Assembly: GCA_044220635.1 (NCBI GenBank)
Contig: JBGAQP010000001.1
Span: 146,353 to 210,352 of the forward strand
Source of the DNA: JBGAQP01 sp044220635
Lineage (GTDB): Bacteria > Pseudomonadota > Gammaproteobacteria > Burkholderiales > Usitatibacteraceae
Reading direction: 5' to 3'
DNA length: 64,000 nucleotides
Part shown: piece after piece, positions 44,832-54,700 of the stretch
How the letters are laid out: each line of letters opens with the position of its first letter
Position numbering within the stretch: the stretch's first letter is position 1
The notes under the pieces: model-generated
What the model saw: the letters and a program-made list of their open reading frames with translations, nothing else
Databases searched by the model: none
What the model was told of the DNA's origin: nothing
Program-made: the position numbers and the translations under genes

Positions 44832-44874
44832 GTGAAAAATTTCACTTTGTCGGCCCCGGCGCTGCGTATAAAAT
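44832..44874 (+). promoter_or_regulatory. dusB-fis promoter with GTGAAA palindrome
   Basis: TTGTCG (44847-44852), 16-bp spacer, TAAAAT (44869-44874). The start site would be near 44882, downstream of the ATG at 44873, which supports the GTG at 44912 as the dusB start. The palindrome GTGAAA-AA-TTTCAC (44832-44845) abuts the -35 and may bind an activator or repressor. Confidence 0.6.
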
Positions 44875-44911
44875 GAGCACCCTTTCGCGTGTCCCCACCC
44901 ACGAATCCGGC

Positions 44912-45925
44912 GTGAAGATCGGCCCCGTCACCCTCAGGAACAACCTCGTCGTCGCGCCCATGGCGGGCGTGACCGACCGGCCGTTCCGGCAGCTGTGCAA
45001 GCGCATGGGCGCGGGCATGGCGGTTTCCGAGATGGTCGCCTCGAATTCGCTCCTCTGGGGCTCGGAGAAGACGATCCGCCGCGGCAACCACGAGGGCGAG
45101 GTCGAGCCCCGGGTGATCCAGATCGCCGGCTCGGAGCCGGAGATGATGGCCGAGGCCGCGAGGTACAACGTCGAGCGCGGCGCCCAGATCATCGACATCA
45201 ACATGGGCTGCCCGGCCAAGAAGATCTGCAACGTCTACGCGGGCTCCGCGCTGCTCAGGGACGAATCCCTCGTGCGGCGCATCGTGGAGGCCGTGGTGAG
45301 GGCGGTCGAGGTCCCCGTCACGCTCAAGATCCGCACCGGCTGGGACCGCGACAACCGCAACGCCCTCGCGGTCGCGAGGATCGCCGAGGACGGCGGCATC
45401 CGTTCGCTCGCGGTCCACGGGCGCACGAGAGCGTGCATGTACCACGGCGAGGCGGAGTACGACACCATCCGCGCGGTGAAGCGCTCGGTCGCCATCCCCG
45501 TCCTCGCCAACGGCGACATCGACTCCCCGGAGAAGGCGAAGTTCGTCCTCGACTACACCGGCGCGGACGGCGTCATGATCGGGCGCGCCGCCCAGGGCCG
45601 CCCCTGGATCTTCCGAGAGATCGAGCATTTCCTGAAGACGGGGGAGAAGCTGCCCGCGCCCGCCGTCGACGAGATCCGCGAGGTGCTCCTCGCCCACCTG
45701 CACGACCTCTACGGGTTCTACGGGACCGCGCGGGGCGTGCGCGTGGCGCGCAAGCACATCGCCTGGTACACGAAGGGACTGAGCCACTCCGCGTCCTTCC
45801 GTGCCCGCATGAACACCCTCGAGTCCGCCGAGGACCAGCTCGCCGCCGTCCGCCAGTTCTTCGACGAGGTGGCCGGGCGCTCCTCGCGTCTCGAGTACGC
45901 CGAAGAGGTGCCCCTTGCAGCGTAG
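44912..45925 (+). CDS. dusB: tRNA-dihydrouridine synthase B
   Basis: A 337-residue FMN enzyme reducing U17-type uridine to dihydrouridine in tRNA. It has the TIM-barrel motifs APMAGVTDRPFRQLCKRMGA, the flavin site QIAGSEPEMMAEAA, the catalytic cysteine in INMGCPAKKICNVYAGSALL, LKIRTGWD and LAVHGRTRACMYHG. The GTG start gives MKIGPVTLRNNLVVAPMAG, matching E. coli DusB length; an ATG 13 codons upstream is inside the likely -10. dusB-fis is a conserved operon. Confidence 0.93.
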   Translation: MKIGPVTLRNNLVVAPMAGVTDRPFRQLCKRMGAGMAVSEMVASNSLLWGSEKTIRRGNHEGEVEPRVIQIAGSEPEMMAEAARYNVERGAQIIDINMGCPAKKICNVYAGSALLRDESLVRRIVEAVVRAVEVPVTLKIRTGWDRDNRNALAVARIAEDGGIRSLAVHGRTRACMYHGEAEYDTIRAVKRSVAIPVLANGDIDSPEKAKFVLDYTGADGVMIGRAAQGRPWIFREIEHFLKTGEKLPAPAVDEIREVLLAHLHDLYGFYGTARGVRVARKHIAWYTKGLSHSASFRARMNTLESAEDQLAAVRQFFDEVAGRSSRLEYAEEVPLAA

Positions 45926-46199
45926 AAGAACCCATTCCCGCTCCGAGAGCCGCGCGGAGGCGGGCGTTCGCGAGAACGAGCTCTCCTCGGTCGTGCGCAA
46001 GGTCATGAAGCAGTACTTCAAGGACCTCGACGGCGAGAAGACCTGCGGCGTCTACGAGATGGTGGTGAGCTGCGTGGAGAAGCCGCTGCTCGAGGTGGTG
46101 ATGGTCCAGGCGCAGGGCAACCAGACGCGCGCCGCGGAGCTCCTCGGCATGAACCGCAACACGCTGCGCAAGAAGCTCCAGCAGCACGGCATCGATTAG
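45915..46199 (+). CDS. fis: Fis-family nucleoid protein
   Basis: A 94-residue DNA-bending protein that controls rRNA promoters and nucleoid structure. The C-terminal helix-turn-helix QAQGNQTRAAELLGMNRNTLRKKLQQHGID is diagnostic. The core YFKDLDGEKTCGVYEMVVSCVEKPLLEVVMV precedes it. No ATG is available; the TTG at 45915 overlaps the dusB 3' end by 11 bp and gives a basic N-terminal extension of about 15 residues compared with typical 77-79-residue homologues. The real start could be further in. Confidence 0.9.
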   Translation: MQRRRTHSRSESRAEAGVRENELSSVVRKVMKQYFKDLDGEKTCGVYEMVVSCVEKPLLEVVMVQAQGNQTRAAELLGMNRNTLRKKLQQHGID

Positions 46200-46220
46200 G
46201 GGCGGGGAGGCCCCTCGCCC

Positions 46221-47789
46221 ATGTCGCAAGACCTGATCCGGATCCGCCGGGCGCTCGTCAGCGTCTCCGACAAGACGGGCGTCGTCGAGCTCGCGAAGAC
46301 GCTGCTCACGCACGGCGTCGAGATCCTTTCCACGGGTGGCACCGCGAAGCTCCTGCAGCTGAACGGCGTGGTCGTCACCGAGGTCGGCGACTACACCGGC
46401 TTTCCCGAGATGATGGACGGGCGCGTGAAGACGCTGCACCCGAAGGTGCACGGCGGCATCCTCGCGCGGCGCGACCGCAGCGACCACGTCGCGGCGATGG
46501 TCGAGCACGACATCGCCCCCATCGACATGGTGGTGGTGAACCTCTACCCGTTCGCGAGGACGGTCGCGAAGGCCGGTTGCACGATGGAGGAGGCGATCGA
46601 GAACATCGACATCGGCGGCCCCGCCATGGTGCGCGCGGCCGCCAAGAACCACGCCTTCGTCACGGTCATCACCGATCCCGCGGACTACGAGGGCGTGATC
46701 AAGGCGATGAAGGCGAACGCCGGGTCGCTCGCGCTCGCCACCCGCTACGCGCTCGCCGCCAAGGCGTACAGCCACACCGCCGAGTACGACGGGATGATCT
46801 CCAACTGGCTCACGGCGCGCGATGCCGCGGGCGCGGCGCGGCCCTTCCCGGACCGGCTGAACCTGCAGCTGCGCCTCGCGCAGAGCCTTCGCTACGGCGA
46901 GAACCCGCACCAGGTCGCGGCCTTCTACGTCGAGCGCGACCCGCCCGCGGGCACGCTCGCGAACTTCCGCCAGGCCCAGGGCAAGGAGCTCTCCTACAAC
47001 AACATCGCGGACGCCGACGCCGCCTGGGAGTGCTGCCGCAGCTTCGACGTGCCCGCCTGCGTGATCATCAAGCACGCCAACCCCTGCGGGGTCGCGGTGG
47101 CGATGAGCCCGGTCGAGGCCTACCGCAAGGCCTTCCTCACGGACCCGACCTCGGCCTTCGGCGGCATCATCGCCTTCAACCGCCGGGTCGACGGCGCGGC
47201 GGCCGAGGCCGTGGCGAAGCAGTTCGCCGAGGTCGTGATCGCGCCCTCCTACGACGAGGCCGCGCGCAAGATCTTCTCCGCCAAGCAGAACCTGCGCCTG
47301 CTCACGCTCGAGACCGCGAAGGACATGAACCGCCACGAGATGAAGCGCGTGGGCGGGGGGCTGCTCGTGCAAACACCCGACGACTTCGACGTGGCGGAGC
47401 TGCGCGTGGTGACGCGGCGCAAGCCCTCGGACGCGGAGATGAACGACCTCGTCTTCGCCTTCCGCGTGGCGAAGTTCGTGAAATCGAACGCCATCGTCTT
47501 CTGCGGCGGCGGGATGACCCTCGGCGTGGGCGCCGGGCAGATGAGCCGCGTGGACTCCACGCGCATCGCCGCGATCAAGGCGAAGAACGCGGGCCTCGAC
47601 CTGCGCGGCTCGGTCGCGGCCTCGGACGCCTTCTTCCCGTTCCGCGACGGCCTCGACGTGGTCGCCCACGCGGGCGCGCGCGCGGTGATCCAGCCCGGCG
47701 GGAGTGTCCGCGACGACGAGGTGATCGCCGCCGCCAACGAGCACGGCCTGGCGATGGTGTTCACCGGGATGCGCCACTTCCGGCACTGA
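46221..47789 (+). CDS. purH: Bifunctional AICAR transformylase/IMP cyclohydrolase
   Basis: This 522-residue enzyme performs the last two steps of de novo IMP synthesis. The N-terminal MGS-like cyclohydrolase domain has ALVSVSDKTGVVELAKTL, STGGTAKLLQ, MMDGRVKTLHPKVHGGIL and NIDIGGPAMVRAAAKNH. The transformylase half has LRYGENPHQVAAFY, the catalytic KHANPCGVAV, and a C-terminal SDAFFPFRDGLDVVAHAGARA. It is followed 2 bp later by purD, the usual proteobacterial pairing. Confidence 0.96.
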   Translation: MSQDLIRIRRALVSVSDKTGVVELAKTLLTHGVEILSTGGTAKLLQLNGVVVTEVGDYTGFPEMMDGRVKTLHPKVHGGILARRDRSDHVAAMVEHDIAPIDMVVVNLYPFARTVAKAGCTMEEAIENIDIGGPAMVRAAAKNHAFVTVITDPADYEGVIKAMKANAGSLALATRYALAAKAYSHTAEYDGMISNWLTARDAAGAARPFPDRLNLQLRLAQSLRYGENPHQVAAFYVERDPPAGTLANFRQAQGKELSYNNIADADAAWECCRSFDVPACVIIKHANPCGVAVAMSPVEAYRKAFLTDPTSAFGGIIAFNRRVDGAAAEAVAKQFAEVVIAPSYDEAARKIFSAKQNLRLLTLETAKDMNRHEMKRVGGGLLVQTPDDFDVAELRVVTRRKPSDAEMNDLVFAFRVAKFVKSNAIVFCGGGMTLGVGAGQMSRVDSTRIAAIKAKNAGLDLRGSVAASDAFFPFRDGLDVVAHAGARAVIQPGGSVRDDEVIAAANEHGLAMVFTGMRHFRH

Positions 47790-47791
47790 CG

Positions 47792-49063
47792 ATGAAGCTG
47801 CTGGTCATCGGCTCGGGCGGCCGCGAGCACGCGATCGCCTGGAAGCTCGCCCGCAGCCCGCGCGTCTCGCGCGTCTTCGTCGCCCCGGGCAACGCCGGCA
47901 CCGCGCGCGAGGAAGGCGTGGCCAACGTCGAGCTCTCCGCCTTCCCGGACCTGGTGCGCTTCGCGAAGGCCGAGGGCGTGGGGCTCACCGTGGTCGGCCC
48001 CGAGGCGCCGCTCGCCGCGGGCGTGGTCGACGCCTTCCGGGCCGAGGGGCTGCGGATCTTCGGTCCCACGAAGGCCGCGGCCCAGCTCGAGTCCTCGAAG
48101 GACTTCGCCAAGCGTTTCATGCAGCGCCACGGCATCCCCACGGCGCGCCACGCCACGTTCACCGAGGCCGCCGCCGCCCACGCCTACGTGGAGGCGAACG
48201 GCGCGCCGATCGTCGTCAAGGCCGACGGGCTCGCCGCGGGCAAGGGCGTGGTGGTCGCCGCGACGGCGGCCGAGGCCCACGAAGCCGTCGACCTCATGCT
48301 CGCCGGCAACAGGCTCGGCGAGGCGGGCCACCGCGTGGTGATCGAGGAGTTCATGGCGGGCGAGGAGGCGAGCTTCATCGTCATGGCCGACGGCCGCAGC
48401 GTCCTCGCGCTCGCCTCGAGCCAGGACCACAAGCGCATCTTCGACGGCGACCGCGGCCCCAACACCGGCGGCATGGGTGCGTACTCGCCCGCGCCGGTGG
48501 TGACCCCGGAGGTCCACCACCGGGCGATGCGCGAGATCATCCTGCCGACCGTCAAGGGCATGGCGGCCGACGGCATCCCGTATTCCGGCTTCCTCTACGC
48601 GGGCCTCATGATCGGCGCCGACGGCAGCCCCCGCGTGGTCGAGTTCAACTGCCGCCTCGGCGACCCCGAGACCCAGCCGATCTTCCTGCGCCTGAAGAGC
48701 GACTTCCTCGACCTCGTCGAGCACGCGGTGGACGGAACGCTCGAGCGCGCCGAGGCCGAGTGGGACCGCCGCGCGGCCCTCGGCGTGGTGCTCGCCGCCG
48801 CGGGCTATCCGGAAGCGCCGAGGAAGGGCGACGAGATCACGGGCCTGCCCAGGGACGGCGAGGACTTCCACGTGTTCCACGCGGGCACCGCGCTCGCCGG
48901 CGGCAAGGTGGTCACGGCGGGCGGGCGCGTGCTGTGCGTGACCGCGCTCGGCGACAAGGTGAAGATCGCCGCCGAGCGCGCCTACGAGGTCGCCGCGCAG
49001 ATCCGCTTCGAGGGCATGCAGTTGCGCCGCGACATCGGCCACCGCGCCTTCAACCGGCGCTAG
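47792..49063 (+). CDS. purD: Phosphoribosylamine-glycine ligase
   Basis: A 423-residue ATP-grasp enzyme, second step of purine synthesis. The N-terminal LVIGSGGREHAIAWKLARSP, the GPEAPLAAGVVDAF segment, the ATP-grasp IVVKADGLAAGKGVVVA, EEFMAGEEASFIVMADG, and RGPNTGGMGAYSPAPVV are all intact. GFLYAGLMIGADGSPRVVEFNCRLGDPETQ supplies the metal-binding Glu and Asn. The ATG lies 2 bp after purH. A REP-like repeat follows the stop. Confidence 0.96.
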   Translation: MKLLVIGSGGREHAIAWKLARSPRVSRVFVAPGNAGTAREEGVANVELSAFPDLVRFAKAEGVGLTVVGPEAPLAAGVVDAFRAEGLRIFGPTKAAAQLESSKDFAKRFMQRHGIPTARHATFTEAAAAHAYVEANGAPIVVKADGLAAGKGVVVAATAAEAHEAVDLMLAGNRLGEAGHRVVIEEFMAGEEASFIVMADGRSVLALASSQDHKRIFDGDRGPNTGGMGAYSPAPVVTPEVHHRAMREIILPTVKGMAADGIPYSGFLYAGLMIGADGSPRVVEFNCRLGDPETQPIFLRLKSDFLDLVEHAVDGTLERAEAEWDRRAALGVVLAAAGYPEAPRKGDEITGLPRDGEDFHVFHAGTALAGGKVVTAGGRVLCVTALGDKVKIAAERAYEVAAQIRFEGMQLRRDIGHRAFNRR

Positions 49064-49065
49064 GA

Positions 49066-49098
49066 CCCCTCTCCCCCGGGGGAGGGTTGGGGTGAGGG
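49066..49098 (+). repeat. REP-like repeat between purD and hemF
   Basis: CCCCTCTCCCCCGGGGGAGG (49066-49085) then GTTGGGGTGAGGG, the fullest copy of the family in this window. It starts 2 bp after the purD stop and ends 5 bp before the hemF ATG, occupying the whole junction. Confidence 0.75.
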
Positions 49099-49103
49099 CA
49101 GAA

Positions 49104-50009
49104 ATGGACACCGAAGCCGTCAAGCGCTACCTGCTGCAACTCCAGGAGTCGATCGTCGCGAAGTTCGAGGCGCTCGACGGCAAGCCCTTCCTGCGCGACG
49201 CCTGGGAGCGGCCCGAGGGGGGCGGGGGCCTGTCGCGGCTCCTCGAGGAGGGGAACCTGCTCGAGCGCGGCGGCGTGGGCTTCTCCCACGTCACCGGATC
49301 GAAGCTTCCCCCCTCGGCCTCCGCCCACCGCCCGGAGATCGCCGGCCGGCCCTGGGAGGCGATGGGGGTCTCGCTCGTCTTCCACCCGCGCAATCCCTAC
49401 GTGCCCACCGTGCACATGAACGTGCGCTTCTTCGTGGCCCACGGTCCCTCTCCCGGGGCAGAGGGTGCGGTGTGGTGGTTCGGCGGCGGGATGGACCTCA
49501 CGCCCTACTACGGGTTCGAGGAGGACTGCGCGCATTTCCACCGCGCCAACAAGGCCGCGCTCGACGCCGTGGACCCGGCGCTGCACCCGCGCTTCAAGAA
49601 GTGGTGCGACGAGTACTTCTACAACCGCCACCGCAAGGAGCCGCGCGGGATCGGCGGCACCTTCTTCGACGACTTCGGCGAAGGCGGCTTCGCGAAGAGC
49701 TTCGCGGTGATGCGCGCGGTGGGCGATGCGTTCCTTCCGGCCTATCTCCCCATCGTCGAGCGCCGGCGCGGCCTGCCCTACGGCGAGCGCGAGCGCGACT
49801 TCCAAGCCTACCGCCGCGGGCGCTACGTGGAGTTCAACCTCGTCTGGGACCGCGGCACGCTCTTCGGCCTGCAGTCGGGCGGGCGCACCGAGTCGATCCT
49901 CATGTCGCTGCCGCCGGTGGTGAAGTGGCGCTACGACTGGAAGCCCGCGGCGGGCACGCCCGAGGCGAAGCTTTACACGGACTTCCTCGTCGCGCGGGAC
50001 TGGGCCTGA
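49104..50009 (+). CDS. hemF: Oxygen-dependent coproporphyrinogen III oxidase
   Basis: A 301-residue enzyme converting coproporphyrinogen III to protoporphyrinogen IX using O2. Diagnostic parts are GGVGFSHVTGSKLP, FHPRNPYVPTVHMNVRFF, WWFGGGMDLTPYYGFEEDC, EPRGIGGTFFDDFGEGGF and the C-terminal GRYVEFNLVWDRGTLFGLQSGGRTESILMSLPP. I prefer the ATG at 49104; a GTG at 49092 lies inside the REP-like repeat. A half-repeat inside the gene inserts PSPGAEG (residues 115-121) in a loop before WWFGGG. Length is normal. Confidence 0.95.
   Translation: MDTEAVKRYLLQLQESIVAKFEALDGKPFLRDAWERPEGGGGLSRLLEEGNLLERGGVGFSHVTGSKLPPSASAHRPEIAGRPWEAMGVSLVFHPRNPYVPTVHMNVRFFVAHGPSPGAEGAVWWFGGGMDLTPYYGFEEDCAHFHRANKAALDAVDPALHPRFKKWCDEYFYNRHRKEPRGIGGTFFDDFGEGGFAKSFAVMRAVGDAFLPAYLPIVERRRGLPYGERERDFQAYRRGRYVEFNLVWDRGTLFGLQSGGRTESILMSLPPVVKWRYDWKPAAGTPEAKLYTDFLVARDWA
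49446..49465 (+). repeat. REP-like half element inside hemF, in frame
   Basis: CCCTCTCCCGGGGCAGAGGG, with 6-bp arms CCCTCT / AGAGGG. The family tail is absent. It encodes PSPGAEG in an exposed loop position of HemF where homologues also vary in length. Confidence 0.55.
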
Positions 50010-50044
50010 AGGGCGCGCTCGCGCGGCGCCCCCGAAGATTCGCC

Positions 50045-50073
50045 TTGGTGATCCGGCCCCGTTCGCGTATAGT
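50045..50073 (+). promoter_or_regulatory. Promoter of the DEAD-box helicase gene
   Basis: TTGGTG (50045-50050), 17-bp spacer, TATAGT (50068-50073). Transcription would start near 50080, giving an untranslated leader of about 275 nt before the ATG at 50355. Confidence 0.65.
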
Positions 50074-50081
50074 TGCGTTTG

Positions 50082-50159
50082 TGCGGCGCAGCATCCCCCG
50101 GATCTGCGCCGCATTCGTTCATCGTCCCTGACCTCCCCGGAAGAGGATTCCTCTCTTCC
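50082..50159 (+). other. Structured 5' leader of the DEAD-box helicase mRNA
   Basis: A 10-bp perfect stem TGCGGCGCAG / CTGCGCCGCA (50082-50091 and 50104-50113) with an inner ATCC / GGAT stem begins at the predicted transcript start. A second stem GGAAGAG / CTCTTCC (50139-50145 and 50153-50159) follows. The rest of the 345-base gap 50010-50354 holds no credible gene; its open frame lacks the codon pattern of the neighbours and I treat it as leader. Confidence 0.6.
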
Positions 50160-50354
50160 CGCAGCAGTTCCCCACGGTTCATTCCCGAAGGATTGCGCAG
50201 ATCGGTTGGTGCCGGTGTCTTGGCCTGCCGACTGCGTTCGCCCCTTCCATCCCGGCGTTCGCGAGTTCCCCGTTTCCGACGACGGGCGGCGTGTCTTCCT
50301 CGCAATCGCCTCATCGAGCGCCGCCACCGGAATGGCCGCGCGGGAAAACCGGAC

Positions 50355-51602
<1,248 letters not shown>

Positions 51603-51612
51603 GCGCGCCATC

Positions 51613-51634
51613 GCGCCCCTGGCGGGGCGCCAGG
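51613..51634 (+). terminator. GC-rich stem-loop after rhlE
   Basis: Two mutually exclusive 7-bp stems overlap here: GCGCCCC / GGGGCGC (51613-51630) and CCTGGCG / CGCCAGG (51618-51634). There is no T tract, so factor-dependent termination or 3'-end protection is more likely than classic termination. Confidence 0.4.
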
Positions 51635-51665
51635 CGACGGGAATTTCCGGCACGCAGAATGCCTG

Positions 51666-51694
51666 TTAGCCGGGTGTGCCTTTTCCCATAGCAT
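51666..51694 (+). promoter_or_regulatory. Candidate promoter of the large secreted protein
   Basis: TTAGCC (51666-51671), 17-bp spacer, TAGCAT (51689-51694). A direct repeat TAGCATG-CGT-TAGCATG starts at the -10. The leader of about 33 nt contains GGGAGGTG before the ATG at 51734. Confidence 0.45.
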
Positions 51695-51733
51695 GCGTTA
51701 GCATGGTCGCGGGTCCTCGAAGGGAGGTGCGCC

Positions 51734-54700
51734 ATGCCTTGCCGCCGCTCCGGCCTCGTCCCGCTGCATCGCCTCGCGGCAGCCGCCGCCGCGATCCTCG
51801 CGTTCGGCGCGCTCCCGGCGCATGCGCAGGAGGGCAGCATCGTGCCCGGGCGGGTCGTCGGGGAGCTGCGGTTCGCGAATCCCTCCCCGGAAGTCCTCGC
51901 GCAGTGCGCGGCGAACCCGGCGAGCGCCCCGTCCGCCAATCCCGCACCGTTGGTCCTTCGCTCCCTCGCCGGGATGGTCGTCGCCCAGGGAGCTTACGTC
52001 CCCGTCAACGCGGTCTCGGGCGCGGACTTCGCGCTCGGCTCGTTCGACCTCGGCCCGAACACTTCGGGCGTCTCGACGAGTTTCCTGATCTCGACCGACA
52101 GCGTGTCGTTTTCCGACGGCGCCAGCTACCGCTTCGGCTCGCCGTATCCCGCCGGCATCGGCGTTCGCATGTGCTCCGACGTCCTTCCGGTGGCCATCGA
52201 CCCGGCGGGCCGGCGATGCGACCAGACCGAGTGCGCCGCGCTCCTGAATGTCCGGTTCCGGTTCACGGGCGCCCCCGCGGACCTCGCGGCCCTGGACACT
52301 TCCCTCACGGCGCCGCCGGCGGTCTGCACGGCGCAATCGGGCATCCGGGAGCCCTCGACGGGCGGACAGATCCTCGTCCAGGCCTCCTCCGGACCGCGCC
52401 CATTCTCGATCCCCGAGCTCATCGCCGGGTACAAGAGCATTGCCCTGCTGGTCCGCGGCAACACCGAGGCCATCGTCTCGATCCAGTGCCAGGTCCGCGT
52501 GTCTTCCGGCCAGACCGGCTTCGTGGTCATTCCCTGGAGCGGACTGACGCCGTTCGATGCGGCCCGGACGCTCACTGCGCCCTGTGCGCCGAGCGGCACG
52601 CCGATTCCGGCGCAGGACGTCGTGTTCGATGTCCCCGTGGCGCGCACCGCCGGCGAGGTGAAAGGCAAGCTCGATCTCGTCGGCTTTGCCGAGGAGGGCG
52701 CCAAGGTCCTCCTGGGTAACGTCTGGACGCAGTTCGTCGCGCCCGCGCAGGTCGATGCCTCGAATCCGACGGGCCCGCTCCTGTGGGGGCTTGCCGGGGT
52801 GCCGAGCGGGCAGACGCCGGTGATCGCGCAGACCCTCGCGGACCAGCGAGACAAGTTCGTCATCTTCCCGGCTCGCGACGGCCTGAACACGCGCGTGGCG
52901 GTGCTTCCCGGCCTCGTGACGGACCTGCGCACGACCTTCGTCGCGCGGCCCCGGGAGCTCCGGGGCCAGGTGGCGCTGTTCGACTTCGGCCGCACGGATC
53001 TCGCGCGGCTCGCGCTGGGGCCGTTCTCGCCCGGAGAATCCACCTGGGTGCGCTCGACGAGCCACTCCGAGGCCGTCGGCAACGCCTCGCTGCCGCAGAC
53101 CGGCGGGGCGAGCGGCATCGGAGGCCTTTCCCGCGGCCGACTTCGGGGCGGGTACGACGTCGCGACCGGCCGCGCCGGGCTCGACTTCCATCTCCTCCTG
53201 CCGGGACTCGGGGTGCCGGACCCTTCGAATCCCGGTTCGAACCTCGACGGCAGCGAGGCGCGCAACGTCTCGTGGGACTACGCCGGCCTCTACCTGCAGC
53301 TGGCCCCGACGGGAATCCAGGAGCAGCTGACCGTCCGGCCGGGGACCTTGCTTCGCGTGGACTCCGGCACGCCGGCCCCGGCAGCCCCCGTCCAGGCGGC
53401 CGGCCAGTCCTACTGCTTCGGTCGCGAAACGGTCACGCTCAAGGTCGATCCGGCCCTGGGTGCGCTGCATTCGCCCTCGGCGACGTTCTCGAGCACGACG
53501 AGCTACGAAGCCGTGGCGTCGGGCACCACGCCGGTGTCGAGCGCGAGCGCGTCCGTGTACCGGACGCTGCCTTTCGCGCAGCGGGCCGCCTCGGTCACCG
53601 TTCCCGCGACGCTCGTTGCGGGACTCGGCTACCAGATGACCTCGTTCGTGCGCTACGCGCCGGCAAGTGCGACCTCCGAAGGCCAGTCCACGTCCGTCTA
53701 CGTCCCGGCAATCAGCGTTCCGTCGCAAAGCGTGGTGCAGTGCGCGGGCGACGGCGATACCTGCGTGTCGATCGACGGCCAGACGGGTTCCTCGAGCGCG
53801 CTGAGCGTGGGCATCTTCGACGCCACCGGGATCGCGAGCCCCTCGTACTGCCTCGCCTCGGGGCCGGCGAGCTTCATCGTCAAGGTGACTTCGACGAGCC
53901 CGCAGAGGGTGTCCTGGGTCCTCGACCCGCCCGCGGGATCGACGGGCTGCGCCCATCCCGGCGAGCAGGTGCTTTGCGACGGCAACTGCAACGTGAACCC
54001 CCAGTTCCCGGTGAGCTTCGCCTCCCTCCCGGCGGGGTCGCACGCGCTGCGGGCCTGCGCGACCGACACGAAGACCTGCGCCGCACAGCGGGACTTCGTC
54101 TTCGAGGTCCGGTCCGGGAACCTCGGGATCTCCTGCCCCGCGCCGATCACCGTCAACCTCGGCGCGGGCGAGAACTCGATCGCACGCACGGACCCGCGCA
54201 TCGCGCCGCAGCTCGTGGCCACGGTCTCGGGCACCTGCGGGATTCCTCCGGCGATCTCGGACACGGCACCCGAGAGCTTCCCCCTGGGCACGACGAGCGT
54301 CACTTTCACCGCGCCCGACGTGGGCAGCTGCTCGACCGCGGTGAACGTCAATCCCCACCTCGAGCGCCAGCTCGGCGTGAAGACCGTGCGGGCCGGCGTC
54401 ACGACGCTCGACATCCACCGCGCGACGAACCCCGTCGCGACCCTGCTGCAGAGCGTGTCCGTCGGCACTCCCTTCGAGTATGCGTTCTCGCCGGACGGCG
54501 CGAGGGTGGCGATCGTGCGCAACGACGGGCGCGCCGCGGTGATCGATCTCGACGCGAGTGCGGCGACCGTCGATCTTTCGAGCGCCGCCTCCGTTCCGAC
54601 GCAACTCAAGCCGCCGCACGCCGTCGCCTGGCACCGGAGCGGCAATGTCTTCGCGGTCTTCGGCAGGAGGCCCACATCCGGCACGACAACGACCCCGGCC

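Noticed and set aside
49092..49103. GTG at 49092 as the hemF start
   Set aside because: It lies within the REP-like repeat; the ATG at 49104 gives the family N-terminus.
50073..50354. N-terminal extension of the DEAD-box helicase by 94 codons
   Set aside because: The sequence contains the promoter and hairpins, and the Q motif lies at the normal distance from the ATG at 50355.
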